A stretch of DNA of 64,000 nucleotides. Source: Fallopia convolvulus (lineage: Eukaryota > Streptophyta > Magnoliopsida > Caryophyllales > Polygonaceae). The position numbers and the translations under genes were made by a program. The stretch spans positions 49,273,927-49,337,926 of the forward strand of contig OZ024725.1 in assembly GCA_964016875.1 (NCBI GenBank), given 5' to 3'. Shown piece by piece: positions 1 through 12,124 of this stretch; the first letter of the stretch is position 1, and the number at the start of each line of letters is the position of its first letter. The notes beneath the pieces were generated by a model that ran no database searches, was not told the DNA's origin, and saw nothing but the letters and a program-made list of their open reading frames with translations.

Positions 1-338
1 ATTTGGCAACAAAAATATTTGATCCTATCTAAATATCATAATGGGAAAAAATATAGATTAACAAAAATATTTGATCCTATCTAAATATCATTTTGTAATC
101 CAATACAAAAAATTTAAAAAATTGATTGAAATTTGTAGATTATGTGGCAATATAATGTGTACATAATATATGAGTGACATGGAAAATTTTTGACATGTGG
201 ACTATGACACGAAATATTCATAGAAACGCCTAAATGACATGTGTAAAAATCTGAAGTGGCTTATAGAATCGACATGTGGCGAAATCTAGGTGCCGTAATA
301 AGAAGGCTACAAACCTTATTGCTTTTATATATAGTAGA
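1..338 (-). mobile_element. Helitron, 5' terminal part (truncated by window edge)
   Basis: Read on the minus strand, the sequence ending at 338 starts A|TCTACTATATATAAAAGCAA. The same 5' terminus occurs at 3595 and 4829. Helitrons start with TC after a host A. The interior matches 15774-16575 closely (the block starting atttggcaac, and the block around agattatgtggcaat), so both belong to one Helitron family. The 3' end lies outside the window. Confidence 0.7.
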
Positions 339-889
339 TTTTTAATATGTTTAAACAAATATACAAATTGACACAAAATGAAAAAAATGTATATTGTTCC
401 TCTATCTCAAGAAATAGACTAATCATATGCCATCAACATCCAACAATGAACAGGCTTTGCCAATGCCTCACCCCACTACTATTATGGAAATCCTATGTCA
501 TTACTGGATCCATGGTGGCACTATCCACAACATCCTCATAAGCAGCAACGCTGATTCGCTGAACATGTCATTTTCGATGTGAATAACGGGCACATATAGG
601 GTGGCAGGCTCACTGCGTTGGGCTTTGGCGCAAACCGAAACCTTATTTTCACAAGGAGCAAGTGAAAATATTTTTATTAAAGTAAATTGACTCCCACCTT
701 TTCATTTTGTGATGAAAATGTTCAATCCATATACAAATAAATTTTCAAAAATGATAAATCTTATCCTTAACCGAATAAACAATTAAAAATAATCGTTTTA
801 AATCTCTTTTGGTTCTACACCATTCAAAGTTAAATTAGTTTGGGTCCGATTGCATATTGCCCGTATGAATTGACAAGAGTTGAGATACA
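339..889. other. spacer, no supported gene
   Basis: AT-rich sequence between the Helitron end and the MULE. The short ORF at 347-541 has no recognisable domain or codon signal. Nothing else is supported here. Confidence 0.5.
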
Positions 890-899
890 CTTACTAAAA
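890..899. repeat. target site duplication of the 900-6906 MULE (left)
   Basis: cttactaaaa is repeated exactly at 6907-6916, directly outside the inverted repeats. Confidence 0.8.
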
Positions 900-1013
900 G
901 GCAGAATACATAAACGGCCCCCTGACCTTTGACCAATTGGTCACTTTGACACCCCACCTTTGAAAATGTTCGATTGAGTACTTAAACTTGCATATTGTGA
1001 CCTATTGAACACT
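900..1013 (+). repeat. left terminal inverted repeat of MULE
   Basis: Reverse-complement match to 6793-6906 with only a few mismatches. Beyond about 1013 the left side carries a short internal duplication (two copies of ctattgaacactca) and similarity fades. Confidence 0.85.
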
Positions 1014-2202
1014 CATGCGATCAGATTTGGACCTATTGAACACTCACACGATCAGATTGGTTGAGAGTGTTTTACACTCGCGCTTACGTGAAAAAATGGA
1101 GTGCCACATCACTACCTTTTAAATGCCATCTAGGAAGATTGTTTTTAATTGCAAAATTTTAATAAAAACAAAAATAAAAATACTTATAAATTACTATTAT
1201 ATCCCTACAATTTTATTAAATTACCCTCAAAACCATTCTCTTTCATCTCTCTACCTCCTCCATTAACATGGCCTCCATGAACACACCATTAATGTGCAAG
1301 ATTTGTTTTTCTTCCTTCAAATAAAATAGTCAAAACCAAAATAAAATACCCAGATCTACTCTCCCTGCATCAAATTTCCCCTTTCTTAATTATTCACTTG
1401 ATCTGTGTTCTCAATAAGGTGCTGAAATTTCTGCCATACCCCTTACGGCGAATCTGCTGAATTCTCTCTTCCAGTCTTCCCAGAGTGAAGGTTCTTCGGA
1501 GTTGGGTAAAAAGCCGGAAACCCAATTTGGACAATTTGAAGATCTTCTTGGAATCGTTCGGATCTACTCCTTTGGTCACACGAGATTGCAAGTTGGAGAT
1601 CCGATCGACTGTATCCGGATCCGATCGAGGTTGCAGGTCTCACTAGCGTCCCCAGATCCGGATTACCATCTCAAAGCACCGAAAATCGACGTCGGAATGG
1701 GGACGAAGAAAATGAGGGTCTTTAATGGTAGAACTCAATTTGGGATGATTTGAAATAGGAGAATAATGGGTTTTGACAAATTTGGTGGTAAGGATTTCAG
1801 ATCTATCCTCAATTTGAAGATTGATTAAGAGATTGAGTCAATTTTAAGAATTAGGTTGTGTAATGAGAGAGGAGACGAACTCAGGATAAAGAGTTCTCCG
1901 CCTCAGATATCGGTCCTAAGAAGGAACCAAAACAAGAACAAGAGATTAGGACTGAACGACGGACTCGGGACAAAATTCCAGTATTCCACCGTCGGCATAT
2001 CTTCTCTGCAAGATTGCAACAAAGAAAAAAGAGTAAATAAAGTGAAATTAGAAAGAAAAGAAAAAAAAAGAAAAGAGGAAAAATGAAACCTATTCGTGAG
2101 AGACCGGATCTTCTTACGCCAGCCAATGCGTCTGATAGTTCCCTCTTACTAAAGTAAAAAAAAAACAAAGAAAATAGAATTCCACCATATCTTCTCTGCA
2201 AC
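1014..2202. other. interior of MULE, no gene recognised
   Basis: Mixed-composition DNA containing several short overlapping ORFs (for example 1502-1753 and 1856-2086) with no recognisable domain. The GC-richer stretch 1430-1730 could be a captured gene fragment, because MULEs often carry these, but I cannot name a source gene. Confidence 0.4.
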
Positions 2203-2221
2203 AAGATAAATTAGATAGAAA

Positions 2222-3540
2222 CGCTTCGAGCTGAAACTATACAAGGAAAGACCGAAACCATGAAACGCTCTCTCCTCTCTCTTATTTTAGAGAGATAAAG
2301 AGAATAGCCGAGAAGGCATATTTCTACCGCCGAGAAGGCTTATTTCTTCCGCCGAGAAGGCACAATTCGCCTCCTTAATTCACCGAATTTGTTTTAACTG
2401 TTTATCAAATTGTTTTTGCCTTTATCATACTCCTTGCTTGCGGTGGCTAAGCCCCATTCTTCTTGTTTGATCTCTGTAGATACGGGAAGTGGTTGCCTTC
2501 CATCTCCCTATTCTTCTCTAATTAAGGATTTTAGATGGAGATATATTGTTTCAAATCAGAACCTTTGGATGCTGCTCTCGGAGACATTTTTATTTTTAGA
2601 CTGTTTTCGGTGGTTTTTCTATGGCTTTTTGACCCCTCTCTGTTTATTTCCGACACTCATCTTCTCCGGTTGTTCCTCGATGGGTTCAGTTGGGCTTGGT
2701 TTGCGACTCGTCGTACTTCGCCGAATTTGGGTGCTGCACTGTTGCCCTACCACCAACCTCTGCGCCGTCGTGCGTACGATTATTGGTGTTAGCGTGGTGA
2801 TACAGAATTATGATTTTTTCTAACATGGGCTTGGCTCATCTCTTTTGAATCGTGTTGTGGGTTCGAGGCCCATTTAGTGCTTTTCCTTCACAAATACATG
2901 TTTTCACGAGTCTGTGTACTCACGTTGAAAAATCCATTTTTTTGAGGGAAAGAATCCAATTTTACGAACAAAAATGTTATTGAAAATTTCGCTTTGAGCG
3001 CACGATATGTACATTTAATTTGCTTGGCCCGCATTTTTGAAAGTACTTGCATTGCAAGTGTGTTATTACTTGTTTTGCAAGTTTGGTTTGCTTGTGTTGC
3101 AAGATTTTTTCTTGCAGTGCAAGGTTAAATTTCTCTTTTGCAGGATGGCTCGCACGTAATTCATGTACTAATTTTTCGAAGAGTTGGAGCAATGATCGAT
3201 TTGTATCGGATCGAGTTGTACTAGGCCATGTCACTTGGTGCTCTGAGGCTTCTGAAGATCCTTCATCTCGGTGGAGGGAACGTCAGCTGTCCATTTCGCA
3301 CATCCCAAGATGGGTTGACTTGTTGCCTATGGCGCTTTTTTAAGTGCTTTGCTCACCCCGATTTCGATCTCTTTTGCTCTTCTTTTCAAAGAATTGTATA
3401 CCTTTAGTCATTTCTGCTTGCCTAGGGTGGCTTCTTTTTTGACACTCTTAGTCGTTCACGGCTGCCGTTTCTTTTTTAACGGCCTCTCGGACTACCAATT
3501 TTTTTGGTATTCCGAATTCTTACCTGTATTAAAAAAAAAA
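2222..3540 (+). mobile_element. poly(A)-tailed retro-insert (LINE-like or retro-copied)
   Basis: A 19-bp direct repeat, aagataaattagatagaaa, flanks the segment exactly at 2203-2221 and 3541-3559. The 3' side ends in an A-run (3531-3540). Long target duplications plus poly(A) mark target-primed reverse transcription. The insert is 1.3 kb and shows no endonuclease or reverse transcriptase domain. It is therefore an internally deleted LINE or a retro-copied transcript. The ORFs at 2410-2823 and 3047-3343 have no domain I recognise. Confidence 0.75.
2307..2372 (+). repeat. three-copy 22-bp tandem repeat
   Basis: gccgagaagg starts at 2307, 2329 and 2351, followed by similar catatttctacc-like tails. 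It lies near the 5' end of the retro-insert, where short tandem repeats could be promoter-type monomers. Confidence 0.6.
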
Positions 3541-3594
3541 AAGATAAATTAGATAGAAAAAGAAAAAGGATAGAAAAGGGAAAACAAAGTGAAA

Positions 3595-3965
3595 TCTACT
3601 ATATATATAAAAGCAATAAGGTTTGGAGCCTCCACATTGTGCCACCTAGGATTTTGCCACATGTCGTCCCGAGAATGTGCCACATTGGATTTTGCCATGT
3701 GTCATTTTTTTATTAAGCCATGTCATATTATTTTTTTTACTTCATATGCCACTTCATATTATTTTTGCCATGTCATTTACATTTATTTTATGGGACAATA
3801 TTTCACATAATATTCGAATCCATATATGCAAGATATCTTTACCCTAATAAGCACAAAAAAAATTATGATTACCATATATATCAAAATTGGTAGCCACTTT
3901 ATCTTTCTATGAAATATGAGAATCAACCAAAAAATATTATACCTAGAATGGGACAATATTTCATA

Positions 3966-4017
<52 letters not shown>

Positions 4018-4828
4018 AAATTCGTAGCCACTTTATCTTTCTATGAAATATGAGAATCAACCAAAAAATATTATACATAGAATGAGACGATATTTCATAG
4101 AATATTCAATCAAATTAATTAATTATTTTATGATTATGTACCTTAATATATTTCACATAATATTTTGAATAATTATTTTATGGGGCAATATTTCACATAA
4201 TATTCGAATCCATATATGCAAGACATCTTTACCCTAATAAGCACCAAAAAAATTTATACACTGAATAATTATGATTACCCTAATATTTCACAGAATATTT
4301 TGAATAATTATTTTATGGGACAATATTTCACATAATACTCAAATCCATATATACAAGACATGTTTACCATATATAAGCACAAAAAAATTATGATTACCAT
4401 ATATATCAAACACTATACTATTCCTCAAACTCGGGCGGGTTTACATATCTTTGTATCTAAATTTATCCGTAAACATTATAGTGTCCATATCTTTGTTTAA
4501 TTACACTAAACAAAGTGAACAAAGTGGAATATATATGGCACATCAAATTATCCGTAAACACTATAATGTTTACTCTCAAAAGAATTATCCGTAAACTCTC
4601 AAGTTCCATGCCCACAAAAAATTATGATTACCATATATACAAGACATGTTTACCACTTTATCTTTCTATAAAATATGAGAATTAATCAAAAAATCTTATA
4701 CGTAGAATGGGACACACCTAATATATCATAGAATATTCGAACACATTAATTAATTATTTTATGATTATACGTAGAATGGGACACACCTACTATAAATTAG
4801 GTTACCACTTTATCTTTCTATTCACCAA
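3595..4828 (+). mobile_element. Helitron fragment (5' end only)
   Basis: Starts A|TCTACTATATATATAAAAGC, identical to the Helitron start at 4829 and in reverse at 338. There is no CTRR end with a hairpin before 4829. It is either truncated by the next Helitron or forms one long element with a duplicated 5' end that shares the 3' end at 6623. It contains the AT microsatellite at 3968-4015 and two near-identical blocks (around 3885-3950 and 4018-4085). Confidence 0.6.
3968..4015. repeat. (AT)n microsatellite
   Basis: Uninterrupted alternating AT for about 48 bases. Confidence 0.95.
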
Positions 4829-6623
4829 TCTACTATATATATAAAAGCAATAAGGTTTGGAGCAATTTCGTTGCGCCACGTTGGATTTTGACACATGTCA
4901 TTTCTAAAATGCGCCACGTTGGATTTTGACACATGTCCTATTGTCATTAATCCATATAATTTAAGGTAATTTACACATCATCAAATTTTTGCCACATCCT
5001 ATGCCATGTGTTAATACTTTTCCACATCATTTATATTTTATTTACAGTTGGATTTTGCCCTAACATATTCTAAATTAATCTCTTTTTTCATTAAGAACAC
5101 CATGTTGATTTCTTTGTTGCTCCGATCATGAATGGATTTTTTGCAACTATACCAAACTTATCCTTCAATCTGGGTTGATTTAGGTCTCCCTCTTTACGAT
5201 TGCACTATGGCTCATGTGGAAATTAAATAGAGGAACAAAATTGTCTTCGACAATGGCAGCTTGAACTTCTTTGACAACCCTACTATTTGAACAAGGGCGA
5301 CGGGGTTATAACATTGCAAGGTGTTGGGAGGAAGATGCAAGCTTTCCACAACAAGATTAATTGATGTTAATGTCGTTCTTCACCATCATACTATCGTGAA
5401 AGCGACGTTGATGCTGATTAGGGCCGCTGTTGTAGGGGTGATCATCATATGGTCCAAATCCGAACTTGCAAATGGAGGGTCGCCCTAACAAGTATAGAGA
5501 TGCGGTGAAGCTAACTCGAAGATGGAGAAGACGAAGATATGAGATTGGATTTTGTTCATAACATTTATTTTAAGAATTTAAAAATTATAACCATGAAAAC
5601 ATATCTACTTAATTATTATATTTTTTTTTTGGCTATCTCCAAACCCTACTGGTATTTGTTTACACAAAAATAATTTTAAACAATAAATTTTATTTGGGTG
5701 ATAATGGGTGTGATTTAAAGTAACAAATTTTCATTGTATTTATTTATTACGTCACTAATCTACCATATTTAGATAGGAAAGAATCAAAATTTTAACTAAA
5801 TCTTTTATTATCAACTACGTAATCTTGACATGCTATACTATATTATCTTTTAACCTAAATTTGGATATAAAGATTTGGCTATGATTTATTTATTATGGAA
5901 GTTAATCTATGTATCATCAAGCTATATCTTAATAAATTTATACCTTTTACAAAAATGTACTAAGTATTTTAATTTCCACCATGTAATCTTTTCACTTAAA
6001 TTTGGATAACTTTTTTTACTATTATCTATAACTATATGTTAAAGTTGTACCTTTTCGAGCCACCAGAACGATTCTTGCCTCACCTCATATTTAAAAAATT
6101 AAATTTTATTTCTATTATTATAACTTCTTTCTATTAAATTCTTTATAAACTATTTAAATTTAATCTTATCTAATCTTTACTTTATCGAACCATAAAATGA
6201 GGTTGGTCCCATCTTGACTTAAATTGATTAAATTTTAAATATTATATATTATTAAATTTTCTTTATATTTCACATTTTATTGTATCTTATTTATTAAGTT
6301 AACTAATTTTTTTAAATTCTCATATCATCCATATTGACCATATATGAATATATAAATTTTTATTCATATTTTATCTTTTTTAATTACATATTTATGATAT
6401 ATAATCAAGAAAAAAGAAAAACGTAATTATTTTATCTTAATAATATAGCTTCATTATCAACATTAAATTTACCATTTATATTGATTAAAAAAACTATACA
6501 TTCTACGAGCAATAAAATTGCTTATATTAAAGTTTATATTATATTTACATTTATTAATATCCTATTTATAATGTCTATAAAATACTGAATCGTAGTCGTA
6601 CATGGTACGACGGGTACAACTAG
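4829..6623 (+). mobile_element. Helitron, non-autonomous, apparently complete
   Basis: The 5' end is A|TCTACTATATATATAAAAGC. The 3' end is a hairpin (gtcgtac-atg-gtacgac, about 6595-6611) followed by gggtacaa and CTAG|T at 6620-6624. TC start, a hairpin 8-12 bp before CTRR, and insertion between A and T are the standard Helitron signatures. No Rep-helicase is encoded. The interior is AT-rich apart from a GC-richer block at 5150-5540 without a recognisable gene. Confidence 0.8.
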
Positions 6624-6792
6624 TTAGAAAGTAAAGAAAAAAGAGAAAAGGAAAAAAAGAAATAAATAAAATAAAATAAGGGGAAAAAATTTGTGCCAAG
6701 TAGGATCTACATCAACGCCACTTCAGTGTCGTTAATTATCTCACTCGCTCAACGGAGATTGAGATTCACGCAAATTGCCACATCAGCAAACA

Positions 6793-6906
6793 GGTGTTCA
6801 ATAGGTCACAATGTGCAAGTTTAGGTATTCAATCGAACATTTTCAAAGGTGGGGTGTCAAAGTGACCAATTGGTCAAAGGTCAGGGGGCCGTTTATGTAT
6901 TCTGCC
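6793..6906 (-). repeat. right terminal inverted repeat of MULE
   Basis: Reverse complement of 900-1013. It is followed by the target duplication cttactaaaa. Confidence 0.85.
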
Positions 6907-6916
6907 CTTACTAAAA

Positions 6917-7374
6917 CCATTTTTTGTTTCTAGAAACTATTTAACATAGACAGTCAAACAGCTTAATCAAAACAAGTCACTAAAACAGCTTTATCATAGC
7001 AAGATCACCAAATGCCAGAGTAATATCAGTTTACAGATTGTAACACAAGTGTTTTTTTCACATTCGTTTTGCATTAACATCACTTGCAGACCCCCAATAA
7101 CTTGGCAGAAATTGAGAGAACAGCAAGTAACACTTGCAAAGAGTACATTCATAGACGCAGGAGGCGGTTTTTATGCAGCCTGACACAAGTCCCGTCTTTA
7201 AAACACTTGGGGTAAGATTAACACCACCAAATCACTCCTCCCAAGCTTGCGCTTCTTGACGGGGAAATTCAAAGACACTAAGACCAAGACACAATGCAAC
7301 TAGCTTCAATTGGTACAAGCGTTCTAAAGTACGATTACGTTTAGGTTATAATAATACAGCACCTGGTGTGAGAT
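6917..7374. other. 3' flank of the DCD gene
   Basis: No ORF or repeat recognised. It should contain the 3' UTR and polyadenylation region of the minus-strand gene that ends at 7375. Confidence 0.4.
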
Positions 7375-10237
7375 TTAAACACCGGCTTGTTCACACAGGT
7401 CGAGCAACTCTAGAGTCTGCAAATCCATATGAAATATAAGAATTCTTTAGTGAGAGCTTCAGTGCAAAGAATAAGTGATAGAAACCCAAATTATTAATTA
7501 AATTAGTTTTGATTATTATCTTCCTTTTTTTTCTAGCTAAGCTTATTTAATTTTCCATATTCCCACTACCTAGCTTTTAGGCACTTACAAAATTTCCCCA
7601 CTTTCTCCATGTTGTTTTCCACTATATGCTTGTAATTAAAAGGCTTATTGAATTTCTTCAAAAAAGGCTTATTGAATGATATGAATTGCATAATGTGATG
7701 TGAGGACGCACAACTTGCTTTTAGATTTCTTATCCTTCTGTTTTCGTTGTTAGGGTTTTATGAAGAAGTTTGCTCTAGTAATCTAGTTCATTCTATAGTC
7801 CCATGCACTCGGAGAGTAATGACGAAAATGTTTGCCACATACCTCAGAAACTGAGAGTTCAAGACGGAATTTGGGACCGTCATAGTGGTGCAAGACAGGC
7901 CTGAAAGAGTCTTCCTCTAATGCTTTACACAGTTTCCTCACACGGATCCTCACCTAAATACAAAGAAAATGGAAGGAGAAATAAGAATAGTAAGTTGGGT
8001 GAGTTAACACTAGGGGAAGGAGACATGGTATCAATAATTATGTAGCTACAATTTCTTACCTGAGCAGGAAAACGTGATTCACCTTTGCATTTCTTGTCTT
8101 CCCATGCAGTTGGATCGATATTAGAACCACCAAAGGTTGATGCCTGCCCAGATACCAAAGCTTTAGAATACAATCACAAGCAAGATAGAATGTACAAGGG
8201 GGCACTTCTTGATTAGTAGTTACAATCACAAGAAAAGCATATGGTACGGACAGATGAAGAGAAAATACATTATAAACTAGAATCTAGATCTTGTTACTCT
8301 TCTCTTATTGAATGAAAAACCCTTCATAGGAAGGACACATGTGCCTTTGAGATGGGGCGCATCCTCATGCTCATTGGCTTTTATACAGTGCCTTTGAGAT
8401 GGATTTAGCCCCTATACCAATTTTGGTGCATTCTAAGTAACTTCAGTTATTAGTCACATAGCTGAATTTCAGTTTTCCTAGGGTCTATCGGGCGCATCCT
8501 CTTGACATGTTAAGGTTATGGGTACCCCCATCTTGACACCCCCCAAATCCCGCTTGAGCGGGACTATACTGGGTGATGATGTTGACGTTGATGAAGGGCA
8601 CATGTGCCTCCCTCCTTCGCTCTGTACTTGCCACAAGTAATTTACCAGAAACATGCATAGGTATTAAGACTAAGCTTGCACATAAAGCCATCCATCAGTT
8701 ACACCAGTGTACTGTTACAAGTTTCTCCACATGCAGGGGCAAGTCTGCACCTTCTCCCTCCCCATGTCATTGTAAATACATTTAGGTTCAGTTCCCTTGG
8801 AAATTTGTAATTGAATGTACCCTGGGAGTGCCTCGCTTTTAATTTCCTTTTGGGTACCTTTCAACACTATGGTTGACTGCCTATTCTTTTGGACTTACGG
8901 CCTGCTGACATTCCTAAGTCATCTAAGTAAAGCTTTCCCTCTTCAGTATATTTTATTGTTTTCTGAAAGAAAAAAAGAATCAGAGAAAGCATAGACACAA
9001 GATGTATATTATCAAAACACAAATGATACTTCTAAAAAACAGAGCATATATGTTTTTCATCTACACACTACTACGCATGAAGGAAAATATTATTCTGGAT
9101 ACCTAATTCTACAATGACCCATCCCCTACTGCTTCTACCCCCTAGAAACAGCATATCAAAACACAGCTGAAGGAAAATTGAGAGAGGAGATACATAGCAA
9201 GGTAATAACTAACAGGTAAGAAACAGACCTCAAAGATTCCATGGAGTTGGTGAGTAGTATAATTGTAGAGGAACAGAGGTAGCCCCGGTGTTATGGCTCG
9301 AACAGAGTCCCTGTACCTTGGCGGCAAACCTGCAGAAAGGATCCACAGTAAATTTCTATTGCCAACAACATCCAGTCATCAACTTGTTAGGATTAGCTGC
9401 ATTCTAATTGGTCTAAAGTAGGGTATGGCATGCTCCTGAGACAAGTTTAGTTTCAATATGAAATTCCTGTAATCAAAACCCAACTTATCAATCAATCATG
9501 CTCCTGAGACAAATTTTGCAACAATCAGCATAGGTATTCCACAACAAAACTAATATAGAAATACAATTGGAATGAAAAATTGGTTTTAGATAGAATGAAA
9601 CAATTGATTTATATCATCATATTGTTCAAAATATATACCTCTACAATATTGTTCAAAATATAAACTTTTCTAGAATATATATGCAAAATGTAAAAAAATT
9701 ACCAAATAGCTGCCGCTTTAAGTTCTCCTGCATGGTGTCATTGTTGCAAACAAATATGTAGCCACCAAGCACCTCATTGCGGGGAAGAATTTCAGCTGCG
9801 GGTAAGGTCTTGAACCTTTTGTCATTTGCATTGACACTATCGTTAATATTCAGCTCATTGTTGTTATGGTTATTAACACTAGACTTGTTAATGGCCATAT
9901 TTCCAACATTGCTGTCATTGCTTTTGTGGTACATGGTATTGATATTGTAGACATTGTTTCTGAAGGAGTTTTTGTTCATATTTTCAGGCATTTTTGAGTC
10001 CAAATTCAGCAAGCCAAAGTTGAAGTTTTCAAATTTGTTTTCTTCTTGCAACCCATATCTATCCATTGGCCTGAAATCATCTGGGGCCTTTGAAAAATCA
10101 AGATTGTTCATGCGTTCTCCTTTTGGCCTAGTTTGCTGTGCAAGTTTGGAAGCAACCATCATCCACTTGTGATCCTCTGACATTTTTGCCTGCCCACGAA
10201 GATCATCTCCCAACTGCCAAAAGCTGTTCATTTCCAT
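7375..10237 (-). CDS. NRP: DCD-domain, Asn-rich protein (NRP/B2 type), five exons
   Basis: Spliced CDS on the minus strand: 10237-9703, 9329-9229, 8143-8060, 7953-7843 and 7416-7375. All introns are GT-AG and the sum is 873 nt (290 aa plus stop). The N-terminal half is Asn-rich with low complexity (runs such as NNHNNNELNIN). From about residue 165 comes the DCD domain: GGYIFVCNND, LPPRYRDSV, PLFLYNY, LHGIFEASTFGG, FPAQVRIRVR, ending in the family tail LLDLCEQAG. Family members such as the soybean N-rich proteins and Arabidopsis At5g42050 are induced by ER and osmotic stress and promote stress-related cell death. The protein is probably soluble because no signal peptide or membrane segment is seen. 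The start ATG follows a 5' UTR splice acceptor directly. Reading frame and all exon junctions are intact. Intron 2 carries a short retroelement (8347-8592). Confidence 0.93.
8347..8592 (+). mobile_element. short non-LTR retroelement, copy 1 (intron 2 of DCD gene)
   Basis: Flanked by a 17-bp near-exact direct repeat (8330-8346 and 8593-8609, one mismatch). It shares most of its length with 49155-49360. Near the 3' end is a hairpin, cccgct-tg-agcggg (8549-8562), then actgggt and a degenerate tgatgatgttga tail. A stem-loop followed by a trinucleotide tail is typical of RTE-type LINE tails and the SINEs that borrow them. It has no coding capacity. Confidence 0.7.
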
Positions 10238-11550
10238 CTTGCAAAACCTATCAAAAAACAATAACACACATGATAGCATAATTATAAGAATGACAGAAAT
10301 AAACATGTTAGCTATCAGAGGTTATAATATCATTGTGAGAGATATTAATCAAATTATCAGAAGGCGGAGTAGCTGCAGTGTGTAACTCAAAGAAGCACAG
10401 ATTGCAGAAAACATAGAATCCAGAAATTAACATACTAATTAGCAGAGGTTATATACGGAATATTGAAGACAAAATTCAAAGGATTATAATTTTTTGATTA
10501 AGAGATTGTTCATCAGCTATCTTCTAGTAACTAAACAATTTAGTGTTAAGACACACTTGCATACCCTCAAGGTTTTGGCAGCTACAGACATAAGTAACCT
10601 AACAACATGGTTCCATAGAAGCCTCCGTAGAGCTACCAGACTTTCAAATTTGAAAATTCTATATATTTGATACATTACGAAGCAGAGACAGAGTTTGCCG
10701 AAATATAATCATTTATCAGAAAGAGCGCCAGTTTAGTAGACCTAAAAGCTAGACTGGAAATGGACTATGTGAATCGATCAACAAGAAGATTCACACACAT
10801 TAAGCTTAAAGAAGCCATATCAATCGAACAGTTCTAGTCACCCAGCCAACGCTCACAAGTAGATACTGCACATAGTGATCATGGTTCCTCATCTCTCCAA
10901 ATATGTATTCTCAGTAAAAAAAGTATGAAGGAATTAAATGAAAAAACACCTACCCCTGACTGGAACAAAACCATCACTATCGCCAAAAGAGGATTTTGAA
11001 CACCAACATTCCCCTATTCTAGCTCACTAATTGAAGCCATCAAGCTTTGCACCTAAATCCCCTCCCACAGGACAATATACTGAAAAAGATAAGGGATCTT
11101 TGCTAGTTCCTTTCTCAATGTCCCACTCCATCTCCATTTTCAACATGAGAAAGCTCCACAACACCTAATCAAACTTCACTATAACCACCGACACTTTTTT
11201 TAAAGAACATAGAAGTAATATCACAGTGAAATCAACAGTTACTCGGCTCGTATGGCTAATGATGAAAAGAAAACCTCAATTTCAAAACCAGAGGGGGGCA
11301 AAAAGGCACTTGGAAGTTGCACGAATTCTACTAGTACATCATATAGCTACAGAAGCAAGAACAATTGAAGCTAAAAACAACTGTCAAATTCAATCAAACA
11401 ACTAGATAGAACTCGGCAAAAGGGACGAAATTGTCGAATTGAAAAATCGAACTTCAATTTGACCAGATCAGATAGAATACTTACTTGGACGAGGAGCCCT
11501 ATTTTGGGGATCCCCAATTTTAAAGAGAGGGGAGCGAGTGAGAGTGGGAG
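10238..11550 (-). other. 5' leader of the DCD gene with a long UTR intron
   Basis: A canonical donor, GTAAGT (minus strand, 11484-11479), and a T-rich acceptor ending TTGATAG (10248) suggest a 1.24-kb intron between a leader exon at about 11550-11485 and the 10 bases before the ATG. Long leader introns are common in highly expressed plant genes. This is inferred from splice signals only. Confidence 0.6.
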
Positions 11551-11579
11551 AGGAAGGTGATCTACCTGATTGTAGTGTC

Positions 11580-11620
11580 CTTTTTATATCTCTCCTCTTC
11601 AGCGAAAACCGGAAGACGTG
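11580..11620 (-). promoter_or_regulatory. core promoter of the DCD gene: TATA box and ACGT element
   Basis: On the minus strand TATAAAAAG lies at 11588-11580, about 30 bp before the proposed leader exon. CACGTC lies at 11620-11615, 27 bp upstream of the TATA box. ACGT-core sites bind bZIP factors. This would fit the stress induction known for this family, but the link is inference. Confidence 0.55.
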
Positions 11621-11701
11621 ATGGAAATTGGAAAGTAATCCTGACTAGGGGTACTTTAGTCATCTCACATGATTATTTTCTAGTACATAATTCCTTCTTT
11701 T

Positions 11702-12093
11702 GGGTCCATTCGTTAGAGTTGAAATGGTAGTTTAAATGAGCTTATGTAGTTGAAATGAAAAAAAAAATCAACTACATGGGTGTTCGGGTATAGTAATTGA
11801 TATGAGTTTATTGTAGTTGATAGTAGTTGAAATTTTAGGAGAAAAATAAGGTGAGGGGAGGACCTTATGCAGTTGATATGCGTTTATATAAATTAGTTGA
11901 AATTTAATTCAACATTTTTTCCATCATTTTCAACTCTCAAACACTATTGTTTTCCCAAACACCATGTAGTTTATATAAAATATAAACATCTTATTTCAGC
12001 TACTAATTTCAGCACATAATTTCAACATCAACTACGTCAGCATGAACTACATCAACATCAATTCATATAAGTACATTGTTACCGAACGAACCC
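11702..12093. mobile_element. hAT-type MITE
   Basis: Ends are gggtccattcgtta and, inverted, taccgaacgaaccc, imperfect terminal inverted repeats of the GGGTTCGTTCGGTA kind common in plant MITEs. The flanks (cttctttt and ttcttctt) are similar but not identical 8-mers. The interior is full of variants of tagttgaaat and its complement. It sits about 115 bp upstream of the DCD gene TATA box. Confidence 0.6.
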
Positions 12094-12124
12094 TTCTTCT
12101 TCTTCATTTTTCATGTCATAAGAT

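Larger units (their letters stand above)
900..6906. mobile_element. Mutator-like element (MULE) with nested insertions
   Basis: The ends are inverted repeats that start ggcagaatacataaacgg and match almost perfectly for about 115 bp (900-1013 against 6793-6906). They are flanked by the 10-bp direct repeat cttactaaaa (890-899 and 6907-6916). Long inverted repeats plus a 9-10 bp target duplication are typical of MULEs. No transposase is visible inside, so the element is non-autonomous. After the two nested insertions are removed, about 1.6 kb of its own interior remains. This could be captured host sequence, but I do not recognise it. Confidence 0.8.

Noticed and set aside
3504..4031. ORFs across the AT microsatellite
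   Set aside because: Low-complexity translations (Tyr-Ile repeats) inside a Helitron.
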